From contig JAUIKS010000006.1 of assembly GCA_030430565.1 (NCBI GenBank), positions 62,001 through 126,000 on the forward strand: a DNA stretch of 64,000 bases, read 5' to 3'. This DNA comes from Polyangia bacterium (GTDB lineage: Bacteria; Myxococcota_A; Polyangia; Nannocystales; Nannocystaceae). The notes under the pieces were generated by a model. It had not been told where the DNA came from. It did not search any database and saw nothing but the letters and a program-made list of their open reading frames with translations. The stretch's first letter is position 1. The number at the start of each line of letters is the position of its first letter. Shown here one piece after another: positions 11,183 through 20,622 of this stretch. Made by a program: the position numbers and the translations under genes.

Positions 11183-12972
11183 AGCTAGGGCTGCGCGGAC
11201 GCATCTTCCTCATCTCGGTCATGCTCGTGCTCTCCACCGTCGGCGTGGGAGGGATCTATTTTGAGCAGCGCGTCCGGGGGTGGACGCAGGCGCGCATGGA
11301 GCAGGAGCTCGGCGCGTACGCGAAGCTGACCTGCGAGATGGCCCAAGGAGTCGGCGTGCCGGCGCTCACGGGCTTCACCGAGCGTGTCGGGCACACGCTC
11401 GAGGCGCGCGTGACCGTGATCGGCTCGGACGGCATGGTGCTCGGCGACTCGAAGCGAGATCCCGAGCGCATGGACAATCACAGCGTGCGACCCGAGGTGG
11501 TCGCGGCGCACGAGAGCGAGGGCTTTGGCGTCGCGCTGCGTCACAGCGACACGCTCAACGTGACCATGCTGTACGCCGCGATTCCGTGTCAGCTCGACGG
11601 CGGCGCGGGGACGATTCGCGTCGCGCGGCCGCTGCGGGCGCTGCAAGACGCCGTGCGAGCCCTTCGCATCGTGTTCGTGCTCGCCGCGCTGAGCGGGTTG
11701 GCGCTCGCGGTGTTCATGAGCTGGATCACCTCGAGCCTGCTGTCGCGAGCGCTGCGCGTCGTGGTCGGCGAGGCCCAGCGGCTCGCGAACGGCACGAGCG
11801 AGAAGGGCATGCTGCTGGCGAGCGAAGAGTTCGGCGGGCTGGCGGGCAGCTTCAATAAGCTCGCCGGTGATCTCGAGCGCACGATGGAGACGCTGGCGCA
11901 GGAGCGCAGCCGGTTCGAGGCGGTGCTCGAGGGGCTCGCGGACGCGGTGCTCTCGATCGACGAGGACCGGCGGCTGACCATGGTCAACCGGGCCGCGCGC
12001 ACCCTGTTTCGCCTGCCGCCTGCGACGATCGGGCGCGAGCTCGTCGATGTCATCCGGATCCCGTCGCTTCACGAGCTCGTGCGCGAGGGCCTCAAGGGGG
12101 AGTCCGGGAGCGCCGAGTTCGAGGTCATCGGCCCGCCGCGTCGCGTGGTCGTCGCCCGGGTCGCGCGGCTGCCGGAGAACCGCGGCGTCGTCGTCGCGGT
12201 CCAGGATGTCACCGACCTCCGCCGGCTCGAGAGCGTGCGTCGGGACTTCGTAGCGAACGTCTCGCACGAGCTGCGGACGCCGGTCGGCATCGTCCGGGCG
12301 AACGCGGAGACCCTGCTCGACGGCGCGCTCGAGCGGCCCGAGCTGGCGCGGCGCTTCCTCGACGCGCAGCTGCGCGCGTCCGAGCGGCTCTCGAACCTGG
12401 TCAACGATCTGCTCGAGATCTCGCGCATCGAGTCCGGGCGCTACGAGCTCGATCCGGACTACCTGCGCATCGAGCCTCTGACGAGCAAGGTGCTTCAGGC
12501 GGTCGACGAGCTGGCGGTGAAGAAGAACATCACGCTGAGCCGCGATATCGAGTCGGATCTCGTGGTGTGGGGGGACACGCAGGCGCTCGACCACGTGCTG
12601 CTGAACCTCGTCGAGAACGCGGTGAAGTACACGCAGGTCGGCGGTCACGTCTCGCTCGAGGCGAAGTTCGACGAGGGGGAGGAGGGGCGCCCCGCGACGG
12701 TCCGGATCGAGATCCGCGATGACGGCCCCGGCATCGAGGCCGTGCATCGCCCGCGGGTGTTCGAGCGTTTTTATCGAGTCGACCCCGGGCGCTCGCGCAG
12801 CGTCGGCGGCACCGGGCTCGGGCTGGCGATCGTCAAGCACCTCGTCGACGCGATGGGCGGCTCCGTCGGCGTCGACCCGATCATCCCGCGGGGCTCGTGC
12901 TTCTGGGTGGTGCTGCCGGTGAACCCCGAGGGCGTCGGGACGCCGGAGGCAGGCGAACCCGCCGCGGGCTAG
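11179..12972 (+). CDS. PhoR-like sensor histidine kinase
   Basis: 597 residues with a TTG start that overlaps the response-regulator stop by 4 bases (TTGA); an ATG at 11221 would cut into the first membrane helix. Order: TM1 (~residues 8-27), periplasmic sensor of ~130 residues, TM2 (~162-182), HAMP, PAS (~245-345), HisKA with phospho-His ~363 in NVSHELRTPVG, and HATPase_c with NLVENAVKY, DDGPGIE and GGTGLGLAIVKH. A membrane sensor that would phosphorylate the preceding regulator. The stop shares the bases CTAG with the stop of the convergent Omp85-like gene. Confidence 0.93.
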   Translation: MKLGLRGRIFLISVMLVLSTVGVGGIYFEQRVRGWTQARMEQELGAYAKLTCEMAQGVGVPALTGFTERVGHTLEARVTVIGSDGMVLGDSKRDPERMDNHSVRPEVVAAHESEGFGVALRHSDTLNVTMLYAAIPCQLDGGAGTIRVARPLRALQDAVRALRIVFVLAALSGLALAVFMSWITSSLLSRALRVVVGEAQRLANGTSEKGMLLASEEFGGLAGSFNKLAGDLERTMETLAQERSRFEAVLEGLADAVLSIDEDRRLTMVNRAARTLFRLPPATIGRELVDVIRIPSLHELVREGLKGESGSAEFEVIGPPRRVVVARVARLPENRGVVVAVQDVTDLRRLESVRRDFVANVSHELRTPVGIVRANAETLLDGALERPELARRFLDAQLRASERLSNLVNDLLEISRIESGRYELDPDYLRIEPLTSKVLQAVDELAVKKNITLSRDIESDLVVWGDTQALDHVLLNLVENAVKYTQVGGHVSLEAKFDEGEEGRPATVRIEIRDDGPGIEAVHRPRVFERFYRVDPGRSRSVGGTGLGLAIVKHLVDAMGGSVGVDPIIPRGSCFWVVLPVNPEGVGTPEAGEPAAG

Positions 12973-14759
12973 AACGCGTGCCCGGTGAGCAGGTAGAAGC
13001 CGACGAACTCGCCGCTGAGGCCCACGTCGAAGCGGATCACCGCGAAGCGATCCCAGATAAAGTAGATCCCTGGTCCGCCGGAGACGTGGATGTCGTCGAA
13101 GATCGGCTCGCTGTCCTGAATCACGCGCCCGAGCTCGACGAAGCCCTTGAAGCCGAGCGCGAGCTTGCGCTTGCCCTTGAACAGTCCGAACTCGATGGGC
13201 TCGAAGCGCAGCTCGCTGCTCCACACGCCCTTGAAGCGGCCGATGTATCGCCGGCGTAGGAAGCCGCGGCCGATCGTGTGCCCGCCGTAGGCGTCGGGGG
13301 AGGGGAAGCCGTAGAGCTGGCCGAGGGGGACGAAGGGCGCGTCGCCGTAGAGCCCGTCGACCGCGATGCGGGTCGCAAAGATGATCTCGTCGAGCCCGAG
13401 CCGTCGGTACCACCGAAAGCTGACGGCGATGAGGCCCCACGCGTCGCGATCGCCGACGGGCGGAGCCGCGGCGAACACGACGTCGTGCAGGCCGCCGAAC
13501 CGCGGGCTGTACACGTTGTCGCGGCTGTCCCAGCTGAGGCCGGTGTGCCCCGGCACGCGATGGGTGTCGCCGAGGTACTGCGGCTGCTCGTCGACCAGCA
13601 GCGTGTCGGGGTAGGCCTGCACGCGATCGTAGGCGTAGTTGAGACCGAACAGCATGCGCAGCGTCCCCGGCCCGTAGCTCGTGATCGGCTGCTGGTACTG
13701 GAAGTACGAGTCGATCGTCGTGACCTCGCTGTAGATCGAGTCCTCTCCGCGCGCGAAGATCTGCTTGAGCGATTTCTTCTGGTCGAGGCCGAAGTACGGG
13801 AACACCGGGTCGTAGCGCGCGTTGAGGCCGAAGCGGAAGCGCTCGTTGAGGTGCAGGAGATCCCAGAGCACAAAATTGACGCCGTACTCATGCACGTTGC
13901 GCAGCGAGACGCGCGCCGAGAGCATGGCGAGGACCTTGAGCTTGTCCTCGGGGCGGTACGCGTAGGCCAGCCGCGCGCCGATCTGAAGGCCCACCAGCGG
14001 CTCGACCCGGACCGTCGGGAGCGGCAGGACGCTGTGGACCTTCTTCTTGGCCGTGAGGCGCTTGGAGACCGTCGTGTCGTCGGCGGAGGCGGGGCGCGGG
14101 GTCGCGGCGTCCGCCGCGATGAACCACTCTGGGATCGTCGATTGCCGAGGCGTCGTCGCGTCGAGGGTACTTTCCTCCTCGCCGTCTTCGTCCTGCGTCT
14201 CTTCGGGGGTCGCACTGAACGCGCGTCGCCAGCGTCGGCGCTTGACCGGCCTCTCCGCGGGCTCCTCAACCGGCGACTCCGTGGGGACGTCGTCCGCTGG
14301 CTCCGAGTCGGGGTGGGTCGGCGTATCGGCGGGCGCGTCGGCGGGCGCGTCGGCGTGCGCGTCGGCGGGCGCGTCGGCGGGCGCGTCGGGTGTATCGCTC
14401 GGTGGGTCGGTGGACCCACCGTCCTGCGGGTCGGCGGGCGTACCGCTCGATGGGTCAAGGGGGGCGCTGGGCGAGCTGGTGTCTGGCTCCGGTTCGGCGG
14501 CGGTGACGTTGTCCGGAGGTCGCGGCTCGCCATCACCGGTGGGTGGGGGCGTGTCATCGTGGTGCTCCGGCCAGTGCTCCTCGGGGGCGCTCGGCGTCGG
14601 CGCGGCCGGCTCTGCGTGTGCTGACGCGCTGACGAGGAGGCCGAGGAGCGGCACGACGACCCCGAGAGGCGAGACGGACCTGCGCGGCGTCTCGCCCGTC
14701 TCCGGCGTCTCCCGCGTGTGGCGGGTAGGCGCTGCCCTCCGTGGTGATTCAAGCGTCAC
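12969..14759 (-). CDS. Omp85/surface-antigen-like outer-membrane barrel protein
   Basis: 596 residues from a GTG at 14759, which places a signal peptide (PLGVVVPLLGLLVSASAHA) near the N-terminus; the frame continues upstream but would run into the divergent lipoprotein gene. Residues ~50-200 are disordered (Pro/Asp/Ala/Glu, tandem ADAP units). The C-terminal ~370 residues alternate like a beta-barrel and contain HTGLSWDSRDN, FGGLHDVVF, the GRGF of Omp85 strand/loop 6 (IGRGFLRRRYIGR) and end in Phe. Typical POTRA domains are not apparent. Likely inserted in the outer membrane; substrate unknown. Confidence 0.72.
   Translation of the reverse strand: MTLESPRRAAPTRHTRETPETGETPRRSVSPLGVVVPLLGLLVSASAHAEPAAPTPSAPEEHWPEHHDDTPPPTGDGEPRPPDNVTAAEPEPDTSSPSAPLDPSSGTPADPQDGGSTDPPSDTPDAPADAPADAHADAPADAPADTPTHPDSEPADDVPTESPVEEPAERPVKRRRWRRAFSATPEETQDEDGEEESTLDATTPRQSTIPEWFIAADAATPRPASADDTTVSKRLTAKKKVHSVLPLPTVRVEPLVGLQIGARLAYAYRPEDKLKVLAMLSARVSLRNVHEYGVNFVLWDLLHLNERFRFGLNARYDPVFPYFGLDQKKSLKQIFARGEDSIYSEVTTIDSYFQYQQPITSYGPGTLRMLFGLNYAYDRVQAYPDTLLVDEQPQYLGDTHRVPGHTGLSWDSRDNVYSPRFGGLHDVVFAAAPPVGDRDAWGLIAVSFRWYRRLGLDEIIFATRIAVDGLYGDAPFVPLGQLYGFPSPDAYGGHTIGRGFLRRRYIGRFKGVWSSELRFEPIEFGLFKGKRKLALGFKGFVELGRVIQDSEPIFDDIHVSGGPGIYFIWDRFAVIRFDVGLSGEFVGFYLLTGHAF
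14329..14388. repeat. Five tandem 12-bp units in the barrel-protein linker
   Basis: Five copies of GCGGGCGCGTCG (the third with one change) encode the ADAP repeats of the disordered N-terminal region on the minus strand. Confidence 0.85.
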
Positions 14760-14904
14760 TGCGCTGCGGTGCGATTCTGCGTCGTCGCGCGCCCATGATA
14801 CTGCCAGCGCGTCAGGTGCCGCTCCCGCCGCCTCACCCGCGGGAAGATCGGCCCGGCTCAGGGGCTTGAACCGCGGGGAGCAGGCTCCTAAGCTCGAAAC
14901 CGCG

Positions 14905-17394
14905 ATGGCTTCATGGACACGGATTGTCAGTGGTGTTAGCAGCTCCGGCGCGCGCGCGGCCGCCTTCGGGGGGCTAGCGTGCGTATTCGCGATCGCCTGC
15001 GGCGACGCGGGCGACGGGACGATCAGCGACGGCACGACGGGCGAAGCGCCCGCCAGCACCTCGGTCACCAGCGACGCCGCGACGACCGATACGACCGACA
15101 CGGCCGAGACGACCGGTGACGCGTCGGCGGAGCTCCCCCACGGACCGCTGCGCGCCGGGGTCGCGGTCGGCTACCTGGCAGATCCCGTGGGGATCTCGAT
15201 GGCGGGCTACGGCGCGCGCCTGCCGAAGGTGAAGTCGCCGTGGATGGACGTGCTCAACGGGACGCGCGGCTTCTACGGCTACTTGACGATCAAGGCGATG
15301 GTGCTCGAGGTCGAGGGCGAGCGCGTCGCGCTCGTCAAGCTGCCGACCATGAGCGGCGAGGACTCGCTCACCGAGGGGACGATCCGCAAGCTCGCCGAGG
15401 ATCACGGCCTCGACTTCGAGGGTCGCTTGCTGACCGGCGCGACGCACTCGCACCACACCCACGCTCGCTACTGGCGCCTCCCGCCGCAGCTCGCTGCGGT
15501 CGGCGCCGACTCGCCGGACGAGGAGGTCATCGATCGCTTGACCACCGCCTTCGCCGAGACGATCAAGCGCGCGGTCGATGACCTCGACGACGCCGAGTGG
15601 GGCTTCGGCTACCAGGACGACTGGGACCCGCAGGATCTGGTGTACCGGGACCGCCGCGGCGAGAACAACCCGACCTACGGCAAGGATCCGCGGCTGACGC
15701 TGTTCGCGGTCCGGCGCGCGGGCGACGACGGGGCGCCGCTGGCGACGCTCATCAACTTCGGCATGCACGGCACGCTGTTCAGCGAGGAGAACGAGCTGCT
15801 CACGGAGGACTCCGCCGGCGGCCTCGAGATGAAGTTCGAAGAGTACTTCTTCGCGCGGGAGCAGCGGCCGATCCTCGGGATGTTCATTCAGTCAGGTGGT
15901 GGTGACGCCTCGCCGGCGGGCGGTCATCTCGGTCACTCGCCGCCCGCGCGCGCCGAGATGATCGGCGAGGTCGCGGCGCCGAGGATCTACGACCTGTACA
16001 AGACGCTGGCGTGGGAGCGCGACGCGACGCTCGCGGTCCGCTCGCGCCGCGTCGATCTGCGCTACGACCAGATCGGCTACGACGAAGTGCCGGAGTTCAT
16101 CGGCGGCGGCGGCATCCCCTACCAGTGGGGCGGCTGGCAGTGCACCGACAACGACGAGGTCATCGACGACAACAACCCCGAGACCTCGATGGAGGGGCGA
16201 CCCAAGTTCTGCCAGGACGTGAGCGCGCTGCTCTCAGGTCTGCAGCAGCCGATCCCGCACGGGCAGTTCCACCAGACCTACTTGACGACCGCGTTGATCG
16301 GGAACGTCTTTATGGTCAGCCTCCCCGGGGAGCCGCTCTACTCGGTGATCAAGTACCTGCGCGAGTCGATGGCGACGCGCGGCCTGCCCGGGGGCGGCGG
16401 GGTCGAGACGCTCGCCTTCGGCTACTCGCAGGATCACCTGCTGTACCTCTCGCACCCGGATGACTGGTACCAGGGCGGCTACGAGGTCGAGATGTCGCTG
16501 TGGGGTCCGCTCGGCGCGAAGCACCTCGTCGACCGGCAGCTCGAGCTGGTCGACGGCCTGCTCGCAGGGGACGACGAGCCGGTGTTCGCGACCGACTCCG
16601 AGGACCTCTCGGGCCCGTCAAGCTTCGAGCCGCGCGCGCTCGAGAGCAGCACCACCGCCGGTGAGCTGCTGCAGGACGTGCCCGCGGAGATCGAGCGCGG
16701 ACAGACGCTGCGCTTTGGGTGGGGCGGCGGCGACCCGTCCGTCGGCTCGCCGCTCGTGCAGGTCGAGATCGATCCGGGGGACGGCGCCTGGACGCTGTAT
16801 CCCTCGCCGAGCGGCTGGCCCGGCACCGGGCTCGACAACACGCGCTACCACATGCTCACGCACTACGATCCCGACCCGCCGTCGAACGGCACGGTCGCCG
16901 CGTCGCGGGCCCACAACTGGTTCGTCGACTGGCAGCTCCCGCTCGACTTCCCCGGGGCGCGCGTGCGGCTCGTCGCCCGCGGCGAGGCCTGGAGCGGCGC
17001 GGAGGAAGTCCCCTACGAGGTCATCTCGAGCCCCGTGCTCGTGCGGGCTCCGGCGGACTCGCTGCTCGAGGGGACCCGCGACGGCGCGCAGATCGAGCTG
17101 CGCTGGACCGCGCCCGCGCCCGCAGCCGAGGAGGAGCTCAGCTACCCCTCGGGCGGCTATCGCCTGCTCGACGCGACCGTCGGGCCCGACGCGGTGTTGA
17201 CCGTGCGCGCGCCTGTCCGCGTCTGGTTCTCAACCGAGGACTTCGAGAGCGAGCCCGTCATCGCCTCGTTCGATGACGAGGTGGGCGCCTACGTCGTCGA
17301 CGCGGCCGGGCTCCCGGAGTCCGACCTGCTCGCGCACGTGCAGCTCGAGCGCGACATCGTGGCCGCCGTCGTCGAGGCGAAGATCCAGGACTAG
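14905..17394 (+). CDS. Neutral/alkaline ceramidase-like lipoprotein
   Basis: 829 residues from ATG 14905. A signal peptide ends in the lipobox AIAC (about residue 30), followed by a short Thr/Asp linker. Residues ~70-560 match the neutral/alkaline non-lysosomal ceramidase N-terminal domain: AGVAVGYLADPVGISMAGYG, a His-rich metal motif TGATHSHHTHARYW, NFGMHGTLF, QSGGGDASP and MVSLPGEPLYSV. Characterised members hydrolyse the amide of ceramide using zinc. The C-terminal ~260 residues look like beta-sandwich modules. Myxobacteria make or meet sphingolipids, so a ceramide-like substrate is plausible but unproven. Confidence 0.78.
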   Translation: MASWTRIVSGVSSSGARAAAFGGLACVFAIACGDAGDGTISDGTTGEAPASTSVTSDAATTDTTDTAETTGDASAELPHGPLRAGVAVGYLADPVGISMAGYGARLPKVKSPWMDVLNGTRGFYGYLTIKAMVLEVEGERVALVKLPTMSGEDSLTEGTIRKLAEDHGLDFEGRLLTGATHSHHTHARYWRLPPQLAAVGADSPDEEVIDRLTTAFAETIKRAVDDLDDAEWGFGYQDDWDPQDLVYRDRRGENNPTYGKDPRLTLFAVRRAGDDGAPLATLINFGMHGTLFSEENELLTEDSAGGLEMKFEEYFFAREQRPILGMFIQSGGGDASPAGGHLGHSPPARAEMIGEVAAPRIYDLYKTLAWERDATLAVRSRRVDLRYDQIGYDEVPEFIGGGGIPYQWGGWQCTDNDEVIDDNNPETSMEGRPKFCQDVSALLSGLQQPIPHGQFHQTYLTTALIGNVFMVSLPGEPLYSVIKYLRESMATRGLPGGGGVETLAFGYSQDHLLYLSHPDDWYQGGYEVEMSLWGPLGAKHLVDRQLELVDGLLAGDDEPVFATDSEDLSGPSSFEPRALESSTTAGELLQDVPAEIERGQTLRFGWGGGDPSVGSPLVQVEIDPGDGAWTLYPSPSGWPGTGLDNTRYHMLTHYDPDPPSNGTVAASRAHNWFVDWQLPLDFPGARVRLVARGEAWSGAEEVPYEVISSPVLVRAPADSLLEGTRDGAQIELRWTAPAPAAEEELSYPSGGYRLLDATVGPDAVLTVRAPVRVWFSTEDFESEPVIASFDDEVGAYVVDAAGLPESDLLAHVQLERDIVAAVVEAKIQD

Positions 17395-17415
17395 CCTGTC
17401 GGGTAGACTCACCCA

Positions 17416-17817
17416 ATGCCCTTCGTCCTGTTCGGTCGCAAGCAGAAGGTTCGCCCTGTCCCCGATGGGCGGGCCGTGCGGCGCGCGTGCCCGGAGTGCG
17501 GGGGGACGACGACCTTCCGCGAGTGCGTCGTCGAGAAGACCTACACCGCCTACGCCTTCGTTGACCTCTGGAGCTCGGAGACGACGAACTTCGTCTGCAG
17601 CGCGTGCCAGGCGGTGATGGAGCTCGAGGAGACCGGCGCGCCCGAACTCACGCCGCGTGAGCGGGAGGAGGCGGAGGCGCGGGCAGAGGCGGAGGCCGCC
17701 GAGGCGCGGGCGCGGGCCGAGGCGAGGCGAGCGGAGCGCGAACGCGCGGCCGAGCAGCGCGAGCGCGCGATCGATGACGAGCTCCTGGCGATCAAGCGCA
17801 GCCTCGGGGTCGACTAG
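17416..17817 (+). CDS. Zinc-ribbon protein with charged helical tail
   Basis: 133 residues. The N-terminal half has two cysteine pairs, RACPECGGT and FVCSACQAV, about 40 residues apart, enough to form a zinc ribbon. The C-terminal half (residues ~75-133) is almost only Glu, Ala and Arg and should form a long helix or coiled coil. It follows the ceramidase-like gene by 21 bases. Its stop shares CTAG with the stop of the convergent oxidoreductase gene. Function unknown; a nucleic-acid or protein-binding adaptor is a guess. Confidence 0.72.
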   Translation: MPFVLFGRKQKVRPVPDGRAVRRACPECGGTTTFRECVVEKTYTAYAFVDLWSSETTNFVCSACQAVMELEETGAPELTPREREEAEARAEAEAAEARARAEARRAERERAAEQRERAIDDELLAIKRSLGVD

Positions 17818-19301
17818 TCGCCTGCGGCGGGATCCCAGCGCGGGGCGAGCAGGCGCCTGCGGCCGTCCTTTGAGAGCGGCACGTCGGGCTCGTCGAGCCC
17901 GGCGCGATCCCACAGCTGGCAGGTCACCTGCTTGTGGTGGGTGTCGAGCGCCTCGCAGTAGTTCGTGAATTTGCAGCGTCGGATCTCGGCGCCGCGCCCG
18001 AGCCGGATCTTGCGAAACCAGTCGGGGTCGGCGAGGGACTGCCGCGCGGCCGCGACGATATCCGCCTCGCCGCGCGCCAAGATCGCCTCGGCCTGTTCGA
18101 AGCTGTTGATCCCGCCGGCGGCGACGACCGGGGTCGTCAGCCCGATCTCGTGGATCGCCTCGCGGATCGTGGCGGCCAGCGGGATGTTGCGGGCGAACGG
18201 CCCGCGCGCGTCGCTGTACACCGTCGGCATGCACTCGTAGCCGCTCTGACCGGTGTAGGGGTAGACCGCGTGACCGACCTTGGGGCGCTTCGCGTCGTCG
18301 AACTTGCCACCCTTCGAAACGCTGATGAAGTCCATCCCGGCGCGCGCGAAGGCGGCGGCGAAGTAGCACGCGTCCGCGAGGTCGCTGCCGTCCGCGATGA
18401 CCTCGTGCCCGAGCATGCGACAGCCGACCGGGTAGCGCGCGCCGACCCGCGCGCGCACGGCCGCGTAGACCTCGAGCGGCAGGCGAGCGCGCCCCTCGAG
18501 GGTCGCGCCGTAGCCGTCGACGCGGGTGTTGGTCCGCGAGAGGAAGCTCGCCATGGTGTACGCGTGGGCGTAGTGCAGCTCGACGCCGTCAAAGCCAGCA
18601 GCCTGCGCGCGCGCGGAGGCGTCGGCGAACAGCCCCGGCAGCGTCTGCGGCAGCGCGCGGATGTGCGGCAGCTCGAGGTCATTGACCTCCTCGCGGTAGC
18701 CGAAAGAGAGATCACGACGTTCGCGGGCCGTCAGCACGGCCGCGCGCAGCTCGTCGTCGGCCGCCAGCAGCGCCCCGCGCAGCGCCTGCTCGTCGACGCT
18801 CAGCCAGCGCTCCTCACCTGTCGCTCGGGCCATCCGCGCTCGGTGCCCGGCGTCGGGGCGCAAGAACCTCGCGAAGAACTTCTCGGGCGGCGGCCTGCGC
18901 TTGACCGCGAGGAAGTCGATGAGCTGGATCAGCAGGCGCGTGCGGCCCTCGCTCGCCTCGCGCACCGCCTCGGTGAGCGCGCGCAGGCCCGGGATGAAGC
19001 GATCGTCGCCGATGCGCAGCAGCGGCCCGCTGGGGATGTCGCGGATGCCCGTCGCCTCGACCACGATCGCGCCCGGCCGCCCCTGGGCGAAGCGTCGGTA
19101 CCAGCCGATCACGTCGGGCGTCACCTCGCCGTCCTCCGTCGCGCGCCACGGGACCATCGCCGGCACCCAGGTGCGCTGCTCGAGCCGCGTGCCGTCACCG
19201 ATCGCGATCGGCGAGAACCACCGGCTGCCGGCGGCCTCCTCGGCGCTCGGCCAGCGCGTCTCGCTGACGCGGTGACGGATTCGCGCGGGCGGCGTCCACA
19301 T
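17814..19301 (-). CDS. Old-yellow-enzyme-family NADH:flavin oxidoreductase
   Basis: 495 residues with a TIM-barrel OYE core: the VPAMVPW start region, GFDGVELHYAHAYTMASFLS (catalytic His pair region), the TRVDGYGATLEGRARLPLEV signature, VSKGG and the phosphate-binding VVAAGGINS. FMN-dependent reduction of activated alkenes or related hydride transfer is expected. There is no C-terminal FAD/NAD domain, but the tail carries a C-x5-C-x11-C cysteine set (CKFTNYC and QVTC) placed where multidomain OYEs keep their 4Fe-4S ligands. The gene ends 24 bases before bioB ends; both face left. Confidence 0.88.
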   Translation of the reverse strand: MWTPPARIRHRVSETRWPSAEEAAGSRWFSPIAIGDGTRLEQRTWVPAMVPWRATEDGEVTPDVIGWYRRFAQGRPGAIVVEATGIRDIPSGPLLRIGDDRFIPGLRALTEAVREASEGRTRLLIQLIDFLAVKRRPPPEKFFARFLRPDAGHRARMARATGEERWLSVDEQALRGALLAADDELRAAVLTARERRDLSFGYREEVNDLELPHIRALPQTLPGLFADASARAQAAGFDGVELHYAHAYTMASFLSRTNTRVDGYGATLEGRARLPLEVYAAVRARVGARYPVGCRMLGHEVIADGSDLADACYFAAAFARAGMDFISVSKGGKFDDAKRPKVGHAVYPYTGQSGYECMPTVYSDARGPFARNIPLAATIREAIHEIGLTTPVVAAGGINSFEQAEAILARGEADIVAAARQSLADPDWFRKIRLGRGAEIRRCKFTNYCEALDTHHKQVTCQLWDRAGLDEPDVPLSKDGRRRLLAPRWDPAAGD

Positions 19302-19325
19302 GGCGCGTTCCTGGGGAGCGGGTGA

Positions 19326-20441
19326 TCAGGCGACGACAGGCAGCCGCACGGGCGCGCTCGCGCCCCCAGGCAGCTCCTGCAGCTCGGGCCGCGGCGCGCC
19401 GCAGACCTGGCCCTTGAGCCCGAGCTCCTCGAGCATCCGCAGGTCGTCGTCGACCGTGCGGTTCGGGGTCGTCAAGAAGTCGCCGACCATCATGCCGGAG
19501 GCGCCCGCGGCGAACATCATCGGCGTGAGCTGGCCGAGGTGCGTGCGCCCGGCGGCGATGAAGATGTTCTGGCGCGGGAGCGCGAGGCGGAAGCACGCGA
19601 TGATCCGCAGCATCTCCATGGGCTCCAGCGGCTCGACCTTCTCGAGCCGCGTGCCGTCGATGCTGACCAAGAAGTTGAGCGGGACCTCGTCGACATCGAG
19701 CGCGCGCAGCTCCATCGCCAGCTCGGCGCGGTGCGCCGGCGTCTCGCCCATCCCGAAGATCCCGCCGACGCAGGTCCGCAGGCCGATCCGCTTGGCGTGG
19801 CGGATGGTCTCGATCCGCTCGTCGTAGGAGTGGGTCGTGACGATCTTGGAGAAGAAGCTGCGGCCGGACTCGAGGTTGTGGTTGAGCTCGGTCAAGCCCG
19901 CGTCCTTAAGGCGCTGCAGCGCGTCCACGCTCAGGAAGCCGAGCGAGGCGTGGGCCTCGGTGTGACCGGCGGCGCGCACCGCCTTGACGCCCTCGATCAT
20001 GTGCTCGAGCGCCTTGCCGTCATCCGACATGCCGCGGGTCGCGGTCACGAGCCCGAGCGCGGTCGCGCCCTGGCTGCGCGCCTTCTCGCTCGCCGCCGTG
20101 ATCTCCTCTGGGGGGAGGAACTTCTCGGCCTGGATCCCGGTCGAGAAGTGCCGCGATTGCGAGCAGAAGCCGCAGTCCTCGGGACAGCCGCCCTTCTTCG
20201 CGTTGACGATGGAGCAGAGGTGGACCTCGGAGCCGAAGCGCGCGCGTCGGAGTCGATCGGCGGCAGCCATCAGGTCCCAGACCGAGACCGCGCCGCTCAG
20301 GTACGCCGTCAAGGTCGCCTCGTCGAGCGCGTCGAGTCGCGGCGGCGCTCCGTCAGCGCCGAGGACCTGGCTGGCGATCACCGCCGGCGTGGAGATGGGG
20401 GCGCTGCGGTCGTCTGCGAGGTGCGAATCCGACGTCTGCAT
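19326..20441 (-). CDS. bioB: Biotin synthase BioB
   Basis: 371 residues. BioB is a radical-SAM enzyme that inserts sulfur into dethiobiotin. The 4Fe-4S motif C-x3-C-x2-C is CPEDCGFC (about residue 85), followed by QSRHFSTG. Other family blocks are ELNHNLES, TTHSYDERI, CVGGIFGMGET and FLVSIDGTRLE. Length is slightly above the typical 320-350 because of an N-terminal extension. No bioA, D or F lies in the window. It may share a transcript with the downstream OYE-family gene (24-base gap). Confidence 0.96.
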   Translation of the reverse strand: MQTSDSHLADDRSAPISTPAVIASQVLGADGAPPRLDALDEATLTAYLSGAVSVWDLMAAADRLRRARFGSEVHLCSIVNAKKGGCPEDCGFCSQSRHFSTGIQAEKFLPPEEITAASEKARSQGATALGLVTATRGMSDDGKALEHMIEGVKAVRAAGHTEAHASLGFLSVDALQRLKDAGLTELNHNLESGRSFFSKIVTTHSYDERIETIRHAKRIGLRTCVGGIFGMGETPAHRAELAMELRALDVDEVPLNFLVSIDGTRLEKVEPLEPMEMLRIIACFRLALPRQNIFIAAGRTHLGQLTPMMFAAGASGMMVGDFLTTPNRTVDDDLRMLEELGLKGQVCGAPRPELQELPGGASAPVRLPVVA

Positions 20442-20622
20442 GGCGCGATGTATACCCCACGTGCGCGCGGCTCGGGACGCGCGCGGTGGGCACCTCCCGC
20501 TGCGCCGTCACGACGGGATGGACCGCGCAAGCGACTGCGCGCCCGCGGTTCGGAAGCGCTCGGCTGGCGTGAGGTGGGAGGGTTCCACGCCTGTCGGCGC
20601 GGTGCTATTTTGCCGCACGCCC

